Both the position numbers and the translations under genes were made by a program. The notes beneath the pieces were generated by a model, which made no database searches, was not told where the DNA came from, and worked only from the letters and a program-made list of their open reading frames with translations. A stretch of 64,000 bases of DNA from Bdellovibrionales bacterium RIFOXYD12_FULL_39_22 (GTDB lineage: Bacteria > Bdellovibrionota > Bacteriovoracia > Bacteriovoracales > Bacteriovoracaceae): contig MEQL01000049.1 of the NCBI GenBank assembly GCA_001770205.1, positions 1 through 64,000 on the forward strand. Direction: 5' to 3'. This document shows positions 6,908 through 15,857 of this stretch, one piece after another (within the stretch, counting starts at the first letter, position 1; each line of letters opens with the position of its first letter).

Positions 6908-9900
6908 ATGAAAAAAATCTCGCTACTATTTACTTTCTTCCTATCAATCACGCTGTGGGCCGCTCCGGCCAGCACCTCGCCGATTAAACTATATCACTCT
7001 CAGAAAGGGGTTAATGAATATTTACTGGCCTATCCCGTAAAATCAAAATGGGCCTTAGAAATTTTTCAACAAAATGAGGGAGCATTACAAAACAGAGTTG
7101 TTGAGAAATTTTTTAATACAAAAGCTCATCTACTAAACCATATAGAAAAAAACTATTCTCACTTTTCGCCAAGCAAGAAAAAATTAGCTTTCAAAGGCGT
7201 GTCCACTGAACTTATAGGAAGAAAAATTTGGGAAATAAAAAACAACTGGAATGCCGATTGGGAGCAAAAATACGCCGCCTGGATTCGTGAAAATTTAACA
7301 ACCACCTTCCTTGAGGAGAACAAAATTGCTACCGATTGTGCTGATGTCGCAGTAGTTTTGCGTTGGATTTTTGCTAGAATTAATTTTTTGCCAATGGCAA
7401 ATACTCTTAGCGGTTCCGGCGTTTTATTTTCAAATGAATCTTTCAAAAAAGAGTGGGGAGGTTTATCCAAGGCACCAACATGGCAGCAGGATGCACTTTT
7501 TATTAAAGCGTTAAACTACGTGGCCGACAATAGCTATACCCACTCCGTGGTGGCCGATTCATATCCAGTTAAAATTTCAGCCGACTCTTTGCTTCCTGGC
7601 GTTTTTCACATCGCACTCACTTATGAAAGTGGCCACACCAGGATGATCGGAAGAGTTTTTCTAGACTCCGATACTGAAGTGCCGATTCAATTCTTTGAGT
7701 CAACCGTTCCTCGCGAGGTAAGAGCTTTATCTCACACCATGTTTTTGGATGGACAATCGGTTCCATCTGTTTCGGAAGGTGGATTTATTCAGTTTCGCTG
7801 GGCAGAGAAAAAAGATGGAAAGATGGTGCTAAGAAAATCTACTTCTATGCCCAATTATTCTTTGGAACAATATACTCCCGAATTTATGGAGGGTGAGACA
7901 AATTTCGCGCTGGCCATCTATAAGCGAATTGCTCCTTTATTCAATCCAGAGGTGGCCATTGAAAAAGGTCTCGAGGATATTAAGGAACAAATAAAAAGGC
8001 GAATTGAAATTGTTCGTGAAGGATATCGCATCTGCCAAAAAGAAGATTGTTCTCCGGGAACTGCCAATTGGGAAAACTGGAGCACGCCTAGTAGGGATGC
8101 CCGGATTTTGGAAAAATATTATGAAATTGAAACTCTTGTTTCATTATTTGACAATTATGATCTCTGGAGGAAATTATTAGAAGAGGCCATTTTTGATATA
8201 GAGGGCATTTCTCGCTCCCTAAGTTTGATCATTAACTTTCGTCAAATAGAAATTGATTCTTCTGATCCGCGAGTGTCCATTGGCCAGCGCTGGGCCCTCT
8301 ATCCGGCCGACGTGGCGCAAAACTTAGAAACAGAAATCTTACCTATCCATCAAAAGCGCAAGCTCTTGATCGAAAAGCAAGAGCAAGTTGGAGCATGTAC
8401 GCAAAAAAGATGTTTGCCTTTGGATAAATTATGGAACGACTACAATTCCTTTGAACTTGACGGCCAAATTACCAACGTTCCAGGAAGGATAGCGCAATAC
8501 TGCTCCTACGTTGAAGAGACCGCTTGCAATGAATTAACAAAAGAGATGAAAAATCTATTCGTTGAAGGAGTTCGCTTAGATGACTACATAAAAAACGCCA
8601 TCTGGTTTATCTCCGATCCTAATTACGCCCACAATCTACGCTGGGGGAAGCAGGCCCAGAGCTTACGACATAAAGTTTTACCAACGCAACTATCGAGTCT
8701 TTTTGTTAGTAAATATGGTTTTGCTATCTACGATGGCATTACCTTTTCCAACTTGCCTAGCGGAGAGAGTGTAGAAAACATAGAGGGCACACAAGAGTTA
8801 ATTCCATACTTGGAATCACCGTTTATTATTGCCTCCGTAAATGGAGCAGAAAAAGGAGTATACTGTCGCCGATATGATGAACACTTCTGGAGCAGATTAA
8901 CCGAAAAGGAGGCCTTGGCCCGCGTAATCCGTATTTCTAAAAATCACCTGGCCTTTATTGATGCCGAAAATACCATAAAAATTTACCAATTTGACGAGAA
9001 TTGCAAGAATTTGCGCTTATTGCAGCTTATTTCAGAAGTAGAGTACATCGAAAAAATGGATGCACCAGCTTCCTCTTATTCTGATCTTCTTGTACTTAAG
9101 CGCTTGACCGATCAACAAAAAATTATTGTAGAAATCGTTAACAATGAATTAATTATCACGCCCATTCTGTTACCAGAAGATAATCTAGAGTTGGAATTTA
9201 TTTTTAATCTACACCAAAATTACGCAATCAATTACTATTCGGGATCTTCTGCCGAAGATGGAGATTTTAAAAGGATTTCTAGATTTATTGAAAAGAAAAG
9301 CGGAAGAGAATTATCCATTGCAGGAAAAGATTTTTCTTCTATTTTCTTGGAAAAAAAATTTCCCTCTAGCGGTTTGATCCTAGGACATCTTTCTGAAGAC
9401 GGAGAATCTTATTCAGACCTATTGTTCCAGATAGATTCGACAATGAACGTTTCCATTTTTTTAGAGTGTCCTAACGGGGAAATAAATGATTGGTTAGAAA
9501 AAAATGGCCGCCAATTCTTCTCTTGCCACAGATATGATGAGATAGACGATATAGAACAAAGCGCTGCCTATGAATTTAAGTCCAGAAAAATGATACCATT
9601 TAACCTCCTCGATGGTTTTAAAATTATTTCAAGTATGGGAGACAAGTTGTTAATTGAAAAAAAACAAGATAAAAGCAGATATATTTCTGATTTTGATCAA
9701 CACCATCTCGTTAAAATATCAACGAACAGCTTCCTTAGTCGGGCCAGCGTTCAGAAATCGTATCAACCCAAAATTGGGATTGACCTATTTTCCTCTAATT
9801 ATGAAGACTATAGTGGAGATAATTGGATAAATTTCTCTCTTTTGTTTTTAGTTAATGATTTATTTTTGCAAGAGCAAACTGCCAACCCTCTTGCTTCTGG

Positions 9901-10147
9901 ATCAATCTATTTTAACCCCTATTTTTCAAGCGGTGATGATGTTAGTAGTGATATTGAAATCAATGACGATATTGTTTTAAATCCACTCCCGGAACCTATG
10001 CCGGGGCCGATGCCTGTGCCAATTCCCGTACCGCTGCCTATGCGAAGAAAAAACGATCTGAATATTTCCGGCCCCCAATCATATGTTGAGAGAGGAGCGA
10101 TAGTTGTAATTAATGGACGCACTGTCTGGCTTGATGAGAATAATTAA
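6908..10147 (+). CDS. large secreted protein with putative Cys/His catalytic core
   Basis: Encodes 1079 residues with signal peptide MKKISLLFTFFLSITLWAAPA, preceded by AGGA. Residues about 140-160 read TDCADVAVVLRWIFA, with Cys144 at the start of a helix, and residues 232-245 read VFHIALTYESGHTR, with His234 and His243. This Cys-helix followed by strand-His arrangement is that of papain-fold or transglutaminase-like enzymes, so a secreted peptidase or amidase is possible but unproven. The middle is helical with paired cysteines; residues ~590-1000 look like repeated beta strands, perhaps a propeller. The C-terminus has a proline-rich stretch (PMPGPMPVPIPVPLP) before a short tail. It stands alone, convergent with xdhB. 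Such large exported proteins are common in predatory bacteria. Confidence 0.75.
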   Translation: MKKISLLFTFFLSITLWAAPASTSPIKLYHSQKGVNEYLLAYPVKSKWALEIFQQNEGALQNRVVEKFFNTKAHLLNHIEKNYSHFSPSKKKLAFKGVSTELIGRKIWEIKNNWNADWEQKYAAWIRENLTTTFLEENKIATDCADVAVVLRWIFARINFLPMANTLSGSGVLFSNESFKKEWGGLSKAPTWQQDALFIKALNYVADNSYTHSVVADSYPVKISADSLLPGVFHIALTYESGHTRMIGRVFLDSDTEVPIQFFESTVPREVRALSHTMFLDGQSVPSVSEGGFIQFRWAEKKDGKMVLRKSTSMPNYSLEQYTPEFMEGETNFALAIYKRIAPLFNPEVAIEKGLEDIKEQIKRRIEIVREGYRICQKEDCSPGTANWENWSTPSRDARILEKYYEIETLVSLFDNYDLWRKLLEEAIFDIEGISRSLSLIINFRQIEIDSSDPRVSIGQRWALYPADVAQNLETEILPIHQKRKLLIEKQEQVGACTQKRCLPLDKLWNDYNSFELDGQITNVPGRIAQYCSYVEETACNELTKEMKNLFVEGVRLDDYIKNAIWFISDPNYAHNLRWGKQAQSLRHKVLPTQLSSLFVSKYGFAIYDGITFSNLPSGESVENIEGTQELIPYLESPFIIASVNGAEKGVYCRRYDEHFWSRLTEKEALARVIRISKNHLAFIDAENTIKIYQFDENCKNLRLLQLISEVEYIEKMDAPASSYSDLLVLKRLTDQQKIIVEIVNNELIITPILLPEDNLELEFIFNLHQNYAINYYSGSSAEDGDFKRISRFIEKKSGRELSIAGKDFSSIFLEKKFPSSGLILGHLSEDGESYSDLLFQIDSTMNVSIFLECPNGEINDWLEKNGRQFFSCHRYDEIDDIEQSAAYEFKSRKMIPFNLLDGFKIISSMGDKLLIEKKQDKSRYISDFDQHHLVKISTNSFLSRASVQKSYQPKIGIDLFSSNYEDYSGDNWINFSLLFLVNDLFLQEQTANPLASGSIYFNPYFSSGDDVSSDIEINDDIVLNPLPEPMPGPMPVPIPVPLPMRRKNDLNISGPQSYVERGAIVVINGRTVWLDENN

Positions 10148-10173
10148 TAATAATATTACAACAGTACGATAAA

Positions 10174-12432
10174 TTAATCTTTGGCGTATAGACTCATTAA
10201 ACATTTCTGATGAGTCATGGGTGCCCATAGCTCTAATTTAAAATTAGGATTAAATTCACGCATAGCTTTTAATATGGCAAAGTAGGTTCCTATTCCATAC
10301 ATTAATGGAGGCTCTCCTACCGCCTTTGAGCCCAAAAGAGCTAGTGCATCGGGCCGGCCATCAAGCGCTTTTATTTCTAATGTTTTAGGTGAGAAGTAAA
10401 TATCTGGAACTTTATAACTAGAAAGCGAGTCATAGACATTAGTTCCCTTGCTGTCAATGAGAAGCTCCTCGATAGTCATTAGGCCAATTCCTTGTAACAG
10501 TGCCCCCTCAACCTGGCCGATATCAATATCTAGATTCATGCTATTGCCAAAATCATGAACTATTTTTACCAAATCAATTTCATAAGTCCCACGCAGACAA
10601 TCAACGGTGGCCACTGTAACGGCAGTACCATAGACATGATAAGCAAATGGATGGCCCTTTTCTGTTGTCTTATTAAAATGGATAAGCGGAGTAGCGTAAT
10701 GTGCATGCTCAGAAAGAGAGATGCGATTTTCATCCATAAGCACAATTAACTTTTCCCAAGTAAGTTCGGTTTTGATTCCATTGTGATAAACAATCTCATC
10801 TCGAATTTCAAACTCCGAAGGATCAACTCCTTTTAAGGCCGTACAGGCCATCCCCTTGAGTCTGGCCAAGAGGGCCTCGCAGGCCATAATCGTTGCCTTA
10901 CCATTCAAATCGGCACCCGAACTGGCGGCAGTAGGAGATGGATTGGCAATACGAGTAGTGTTAGTGCTATGAATAACAAAACGCTTGGGAGAAATAGAAA
11001 GCGTTTGGGCGGCAGCCTGCATAATTTTGGTATTAACTCCCTGGCCCATTTCTACTACTCCGGTGGTTATACTTACAGAACCATCTGTGTAGATATGAAC
11101 CAGTGAGCGTCCTTGATTAAGACTAGTTTTTGTGAAAGATATTCCAAAGCAGAGAGGAAAAATAGAGATCCCTTTTTTGAAAAGGGTATTTTTTTTATTA
11201 AAGTCGATTACGCCTTTGCTAAGAGCTTCCACCTCAAAATTTTTCATCGCCAATTCAAAACAGCGGCCGGCATTGCAGTTTTTCGCAATTTGTCCGTAAG
11301 AAAACTCATCTCCATCGCGCAATAGATTTCTCCGTTGAATTTCCAGGGGATCAATCTTTAAAACAGAGGCCGCCTTCATAATGGCCGCTTCCATGGCAAA
11401 CATAGCTTGCGGGGCCCCAAATCCTCGAAAGGCCGTGTTGGGAGGGAGATGGGTTTTGCAGGAGTGGCAAGTAATTTTGGCATTTGGTATGTTGTAGCTA
11501 CCGGTGCCATGAAAGAGTGTTCGCTCCATTACTGCTGGCGATACGTCGGCCGAGGCCCCAGCATTTTGGAAGGCCTCCATTTGATAGCAGATAATTTTAT
11601 AATCCGAGGAAAGGCCAATTTTAAAATCAAAGGAGTAAGGATGGCGTTTGCCTGTCATGCGAATATCATCTGCACGGGACAAAACAAGCTTTACCGGTTT
11701 TTTATGTAAGTAGGAGGCCATGGCGGCCAGGCAGGCCCAGGGAGATGCTTGATCCTCTTTACCGCCAAAACCTCCACCAATACGATTAACATCCACTTCT
11801 ATTTTATGCATGGGAATTCCCAATACTTTGGCCGCTGCTCGCTGCACGTACTTCGTGGCCTGCGTGGAAGAGTGAATCATAATTTGGCCATTTTCTAACA
11901 AGTAGGAATATGCTCCTTGCGTCTCCAGATAAACATGTTCTTGCCCTCCCATTTCCGCCTGTCCTTCAATCACATGAGCGCACTTATTCCACTCCTTTTC
12001 AATCTCTCCAATCTTAAAAGTGCGAGAGGGACAAATAAAACTATGTGCTTTATGAGCATCACGAGCAGTGACAAGAGGAGGAAGTTCTTCAATCTCCAAT
12101 TTTATTTTGGACAGTGCCTTGCGCGCCTGTTTTTCACTTTGCGCACAAACAATGGCCACCGGCATTCCAATGAACTCTACATGTTTGTCGGCCATAAGTT
12201 CTTCATCTTGGATAATGCTCCCGATCTGATTTTCTCCAGGAATATCTTTTGCCGTAAAAACGGCCTCGACGCCCTCCATTTTTAAAGCTTCCGAATAATC
12301 GATGCTTTTTAATTTTCCATGCGCAATTGGAGATCCTAAAACTACCGCACAAAGTGTATCTTGACGCACAGGTATGTCGTTTACGTAAATTGATTCTCCA
12401 CGGACGTGAGGATTGGAGTCTATATTTTTCAT
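10174..12432 (-). CDS. xdhB: xanthine dehydrogenase, molybdopterin-binding subunit
   Basis: Encodes 752 residues of the aldehyde oxidase/xanthine dehydrogenase large-subunit family, which binds the molybdenum cofactor and hydroxylates hypoxanthine to xanthine and urate. Visible motifs are the N-terminal RGESIYVNDI, the GGGFGGKEDQ cofactor loop near residue 218, AFRGFGAPQA, and the C-terminal GSKAVGEPPLMYG holding the catalytic Glu. Its start overlaps the end of xdhA by four bases (ATGA), so both are co-translated. No xdhC, the chaperone that loads sulfurated cofactor, is in the window. A related purine or aldehyde substrate cannot be excluded, but the two-subunit layout fits XdhA/XdhB. Confidence 0.9.
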   Translation of the reverse strand: MKNIDSNPHVRGESIYVNDIPVRQDTLCAVVLGSPIAHGKLKSIDYSEALKMEGVEAVFTAKDIPGENQIGSIIQDEELMADKHVEFIGMPVAIVCAQSEKQARKALSKIKLEIEELPPLVTARDAHKAHSFICPSRTFKIGEIEKEWNKCAHVIEGQAEMGGQEHVYLETQGAYSYLLENGQIMIHSSTQATKYVQRAAAKVLGIPMHKIEVDVNRIGGGFGGKEDQASPWACLAAMASYLHKKPVKLVLSRADDIRMTGKRHPYSFDFKIGLSSDYKIICYQMEAFQNAGASADVSPAVMERTLFHGTGSYNIPNAKITCHSCKTHLPPNTAFRGFGAPQAMFAMEAAIMKAASVLKIDPLEIQRRNLLRDGDEFSYGQIAKNCNAGRCFELAMKNFEVEALSKGVIDFNKKNTLFKKGISIFPLCFGISFTKTSLNQGRSLVHIYTDGSVSITTGVVEMGQGVNTKIMQAAAQTLSISPKRFVIHSTNTTRIANPSPTAASSGADLNGKATIMACEALLARLKGMACTALKGVDPSEFEIRDEIVYHNGIKTELTWEKLIVLMDENRISLSEHAHYATPLIHFNKTTEKGHPFAYHVYGTAVTVATVDCLRGTYEIDLVKIVHDFGNSMNLDIDIGQVEGALLQGIGLMTIEELLIDSKGTNVYDSLSSYKVPDIYFSPKTLEIKALDGRPDALALLGSKAVGEPPLMYGIGTYFAILKAMREFNPNFKLELWAPMTHQKCLMSLYAKD

Positions 12433-13832
12433 CGTAATGCCTCTAACGAAATAGTTTTGGGAGAAAAATTCATCAAGTGAATGAAAAGTTGTTGGCGCAC
12501 AAGTGCTCTCTTATACTCGGCGCGACTGCGAGGAGTAATTTCACCTTGGGCAATTTGATTAGCGGCCTTAAATGTTTCATTGTTAATTTTTTTACCTACA
12601 AGATGAGTACAGGTTTTATCCAAAAGACGGATGGTGGGCCCCAATCCTCCTATAGTGATAGATACTTTTTTTATCGTATCACCGTCTAATACTAGGCGCA
12701 TGGCAGAATTAACCGTGGCCATATCCAAATGCACGCGCTTACTAATTTTCTCGAAGCTAAAATGAGTATTATTATCCGGAAGATCAAAGTATATCCATTG
12801 GATAAATTCTTCTGGATCACGATTGGTTTTTTTATATCCTTGAAAAAAATCCGCTAATCGAACTTCGCGCGATTTTCCCTTAAGATCCATAATTAAAATG
12901 GCATCCAGGGCCATCAGCATTACTGAAAGATCACCAATTGGAGAACCATTGGCAATATTTCCACCCACCGTTGCCATATTGCGAATAGGTAGTGATGCCA
13001 TCAAATCTAAATATTGGCCCATCTTCGGAAAAAATTTAGCAAACTCTTTAGACTCTTTAAGATCACTGACGGTGGTGGCCGATCCCAAATAACAACGGCC
13101 ATTTTCAAATTTAATTTTCCTAAAGTCACTAGCTCCATAAACCAAATTTGAATTCTGCTCTTCTGCTTTCTCTGGGTCTTGTAACAGCAAATCTGTTCCC
13201 CCGGCAATTATATATCCGTTCTCTTTAACTTTTACGGCCACAGAAGGATTGATCTTCTTTAAGCGTAAGGAGATGTCTAAAAAATATTTGGGCAAAAATT
13301 TATTATGCACCAACCAAGCTATTCTCTCCTCCGTACCACTTGTTGGCATGTTTTTTAGTTGGCCAACAATAACATCAGCAGCTCGCTCTATGGATTTATA
13401 TCCCGTACAGCGACAAATATTTCCGGCCAACGCCTCGATAGCATTGGCCTGGTTTTTTTCTTTTTCTGATAGAGCAAACCCATATAACGAAAGTATAAAT
13501 CCCGGAGTGCAAAAACCACATTGGGTGGCATTTTTTTCTACGATCTCTGACTGAATAGGTGTCAAATCCTTCCCGTTTATTCCTTCGATAGTAACTATGT
13601 GTTTATTATTGGCATTCCCTAGTGGCATCAGACATGACGCCATTGTCTGATAGCGAAGGGGTTGGCCCTCTGCCATATCTCCTACTAAGATGGTGCAAGC
13701 CCCACAGTCTCCTTCTCGACAACCAATTTTAGTTCCGTAAAGGTGCAATCCATCCCTAACAAAATCTACCAAGGAACTTCCGGAAGATAATTCGGTTTTT
13801 ATTTCTCGATCATTTACGATAAAATTTAGCAT
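12429..13832 (-). CDS. xdhA: xanthine dehydrogenase, 2Fe-2S and FAD subunit
   Basis: Encodes about 467 residues. The N-terminal plant-type 2Fe-2S domain shows GCREGDCGACTILVG; the helical second cluster domain shows CGFCTPG and CRCTGY; an FAD-binding part follows (AGGTDLLLQ and ATVGGNIANGSPIGD), then the CO-dehydrogenase flavoprotein C-terminal domain (SITIGGLGPT). It passes electrons from the molybdenum subunit to NAD or another acceptor in the cytoplasm. The ATG at 13832 is preferred to the GTG at 13841, since GGCGG lies about 8 bases before it. The start lies within the end of the ankyrin gene, implying translational coupling. Fusing FAD and Fe-S parts in one chain is typical of bacterial XdhA. 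Confidence 0.9.
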   Translation of the reverse strand: MLNFIVNDREIKTELSSGSSLVDFVRDGLHLYGTKIGCREGDCGACTILVGDMAEGQPLRYQTMASCLMPLGNANNKHIVTIEGINGKDLTPIQSEIVEKNATQCGFCTPGFILSLYGFALSEKEKNQANAIEALAGNICRCTGYKSIERAADVIVGQLKNMPTSGTEERIAWLVHNKFLPKYFLDISLRLKKINPSVAVKVKENGYIIAGGTDLLLQDPEKAEEQNSNLVYGASDFRKIKFENGRCYLGSATTVSDLKESKEFAKFFPKMGQYLDLMASLPIRNMATVGGNIANGSPIGDLSVMLMALDAILIMDLKGKSREVRLADFFQGYKKTNRDPEEFIQWIYFDLPDNNTHFSFEKISKRVHLDMATVNSAMRLVLDGDTIKKVSITIGGLGPTIRLLDKTCTHLVGKKINNETFKAANQIAQGEITPRSRAEYKRALVRQQLFIHLMNFSPKTISLEALR

Positions 13833-14658
13833 GCAAAGCACCGCCAGCGAGATATTTTTTCAGTAATTTTTTCATAACAGGAGAGGCAGCAATATCAACT
13901 GCTTCTTGATCTACAATCGCCCCATGCTTTAGAAGATATTCAAACTCCCAAATATCTGCTTCCGAAAAAATAGAAGTCTCATTGGCCACATCAATACCAA
14001 ATTTCAAAGCGGTGTAGCCAAAATATTTATCTTCTAAATTCAACGAGGCACCTAAATCAACTAGCAATTGAACCTCTCGTCCCTTAAACCCACAGCCTTC
14101 TTGTGGAACACATGTTTGAGACATTGCCACCATCAATGGTGTATATCCACTTTTATCTTGGGCATTAATGTTAAGCCCACTTTTAACTAGCGTTTCAAAG
14201 ATTTGCCCTGCATTGCTACGGCCATTTTCCAACGCAATATGCAACAGAGACTCTCCATTGTCGTGATAAGTGTCGTTAAGATTTGCCCCAAATTTTATAA
14301 AAAGATTAAGAAGATTATTATTTCTATGTAATAAAACGGCATAAAAAAGAGCATTGGAACCTGTAGCGCTTTTCTTATTGGGATCCGCCCCTTTTTCCAA
14401 AAGTAATTTTGCCACTTCCATATATCGATCATTTGGATTTTCTAATTTAAAGCTAACTTCCATAAGCGGAGTGGAGTTATAAAACTCTGGATTTGCGATG
14501 TTCACATCGATGCCACTATTGATTAACTCAATAATCTTGTCGTAATCATCATTATCGAAGTACTCAAAAATCATCAACGGATTACTTGCCGCCTTGGCCT
14601 CTATGGCCCAGGAAAAAGAAGATAAAAACAAGGATAAAAGAATGGTTAATTTAAGCAT
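13810..14658 (-). CDS. exported ankyrin-repeat protein
   Basis: Encodes about 282 residues: a signal peptide (MLKLTILLSLFLSSFSWA) and five to six ankyrin repeats, recognised by units such as NSTPLMEVSFK, GSNALFYAVLL, GESLLHIALENG and GYTPLMVAMSQ, each followed by a helix ending LLEKGADPN or similar. Such repeats bind proteins; with a signal peptide the protein probably acts in the periplasm or outside. The ATG at 14658 has GGAGGT five bases upstream and is preferred to 14670. Its last 23 bases contain the xdhA start, so the three genes form one operon, although a link between an exported ankyrin protein and cytoplasmic xanthine dehydrogenase is not obvious. Confidence 0.85.
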   Translation of the reverse strand: MLKLTILLSLFLSSFSWAIEAKAASNPLMIFEYFDNDDYDKIIELINSGIDVNIANPEFYNSTPLMEVSFKLENPNDRYMEVAKLLLEKGADPNKKSATGSNALFYAVLLHRNNNLLNLFIKFGANLNDTYHDNGESLLHIALENGRSNAGQIFETLVKSGLNINAQDKSGYTPLMVAMSQTCVPQEGCGFKGREVQLLVDLGASLNLEDKYFGYTALKFGIDVANETSIFSEADIWEFEYLLKHGAIVDQEAVDIAASPVMKKLLKKYLAGGALHAKFYRK

Positions 14659-14803
14659 CAATACCTCCATGTAAGAGTTACAAAAATACCAGGATTCATC
14701 ATAGAATAGATTTTACATCGTTGTAAACTTGGTTGTATAACAGGGCACGACATAACTGTTTTACTCAACAATTGTTTGCATCTGCCAATAATAGGGGTCT
14801 GCA

Positions 14804-15853
14804 ATGAAATACCGCTGGATAGCTTTTTTTATGGTGGCCTTTTTTGTTGGCCGGCCGCTCATGGCGTTTTATGATGGAAAGATAGAGCACACCTTTTCAA
14901 TAAGTGCCCCGACGGCCTTGCAGGTCTTTCTCGTAGGAGAAATGAATAACTGGCAAGAAGCAACCTTACCAATGGAAAAAGACGCTAGTGGTGTTTGGAA
15001 ATTAACACTTTCTCTGGAGGCCGGACGCTGGATGTATAAGTTTGTCGTTGATGGAGTTTGGCAATGCGATGAAAACAACCCCAATCGTCGCGCTGATGGT
15101 TTTGGAGGGTTTAACTCAATCGTAGTTCTTGGCACCTTCGAAGATTATGGCAACTTTAATCCGGCCGTTGCACATGGAGATGTTTTCGCAATAACAATTT
15201 TTAGCACAATTCTCAATGATAATATTTCTTTTAACGTCTACACCCCTCCTCGCTACCCAGAAGAGTCTTCCGCCAGTTTCCCTGTTTTATTTCTTTTGCA
15301 TGGTTATGGAATGAATGAACGACAATGGTTTGATGACGGATTAATAAATAATTATCTGGACAATCTAATCGATGCAAAAAAAATCACTCCATTTATTGTT
15401 GTAACTCCGAGTGTCGGAACGGCCGGTTATCGTGGCAAGCAAGAGAGAGCGATTGTTGAAGAGATCTATCCCCACATTCAAAAGACATTTCGCATAAAAA
15501 AAGGAAAGGAGTCCACTGCCATAGCGGGTATTTCCATGGGGGGCCTTGGCGCCTTCGATTTGGCCTATGCTCACCAAGATATTTTTGGATTGGCAATTCC
15601 CATTAGTGGGATTTTTTATGACAAATATATGGAACTTTATTTGGAGGAAGTATTTCATATCTACTTTCAATTAAAAATTTATGTTGGTACGGAAGATTCT
15701 GAAATTTTTGCCGCCAACGAAAACTTGATTGAACGATTAAAAAATGATCGGGCCCCATTCTCTTACACGCCCTCCAAGGGGGCACATACTTGGCGCTACT
15801 GGAATAGTATAACGGAAAATTTTCTCTCTGATGCTGCGACTTTTTTTAAATGA
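14804..15853 (+). CDS. secreted esterase with N-terminal carbohydrate-binding (CBM48-like) module
   Basis: Encodes 349 residues. After a signal peptide ending near MAFYDG, residues ~28-110 form a CBM48/AMPK-type glycan-binding domain (FLVGEMNNWQEATLPM, AGRWMYKFVVDGVW). The C-terminal alpha/beta hydrolase is of the esterase D/feruloyl-esterase type, with LLHGYGMNERQW for the oxyanion region, nucleophile Ser in AGISMGG, acid residue probably in VGTEDSE and His in GAHTWRYW. This architecture is known in secreted enzymes that release acyl groups from polysaccharides. The substrate is not determinable. The gene is convergent with the kinase gene, four bases away, and divergent from the ankyrin operon. 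Confidence 0.88.
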   Translation: MKYRWIAFFMVAFFVGRPLMAFYDGKIEHTFSISAPTALQVFLVGEMNNWQEATLPMEKDASGVWKLTLSLEAGRWMYKFVVDGVWQCDENNPNRRADGFGGFNSIVVLGTFEDYGNFNPAVAHGDVFAITIFSTILNDNISFNVYTPPRYPEESSASFPVLFLLHGYGMNERQWFDDGLINNYLDNLIDAKKITPFIVVTPSVGTAGYRGKQERAIVEEIYPHIQKTFRIKKGKESTAIAGISMGGLGAFDLAYAHQDIFGLAIPISGIFYDKYMELYLEEVFHIYFQLKIYVGTEDSEIFAANENLIERLKNDRAPFSYTPSKGAHTWRYWNSITENFLSDAATFFK

Positions 15854-15857
15854 GATA

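Noticed and set aside
6514-6987. Plus-strand 157-codon open frame.
   Set aside because: GTG start without ribosome binding site, no motif, overlap in another frame with the signal peptide of the real gene at 6908.
10147-10174. Terminator between the convergent genes.
   Set aside because: The 26-base gap is A/T-rich but contains no stable hairpin.
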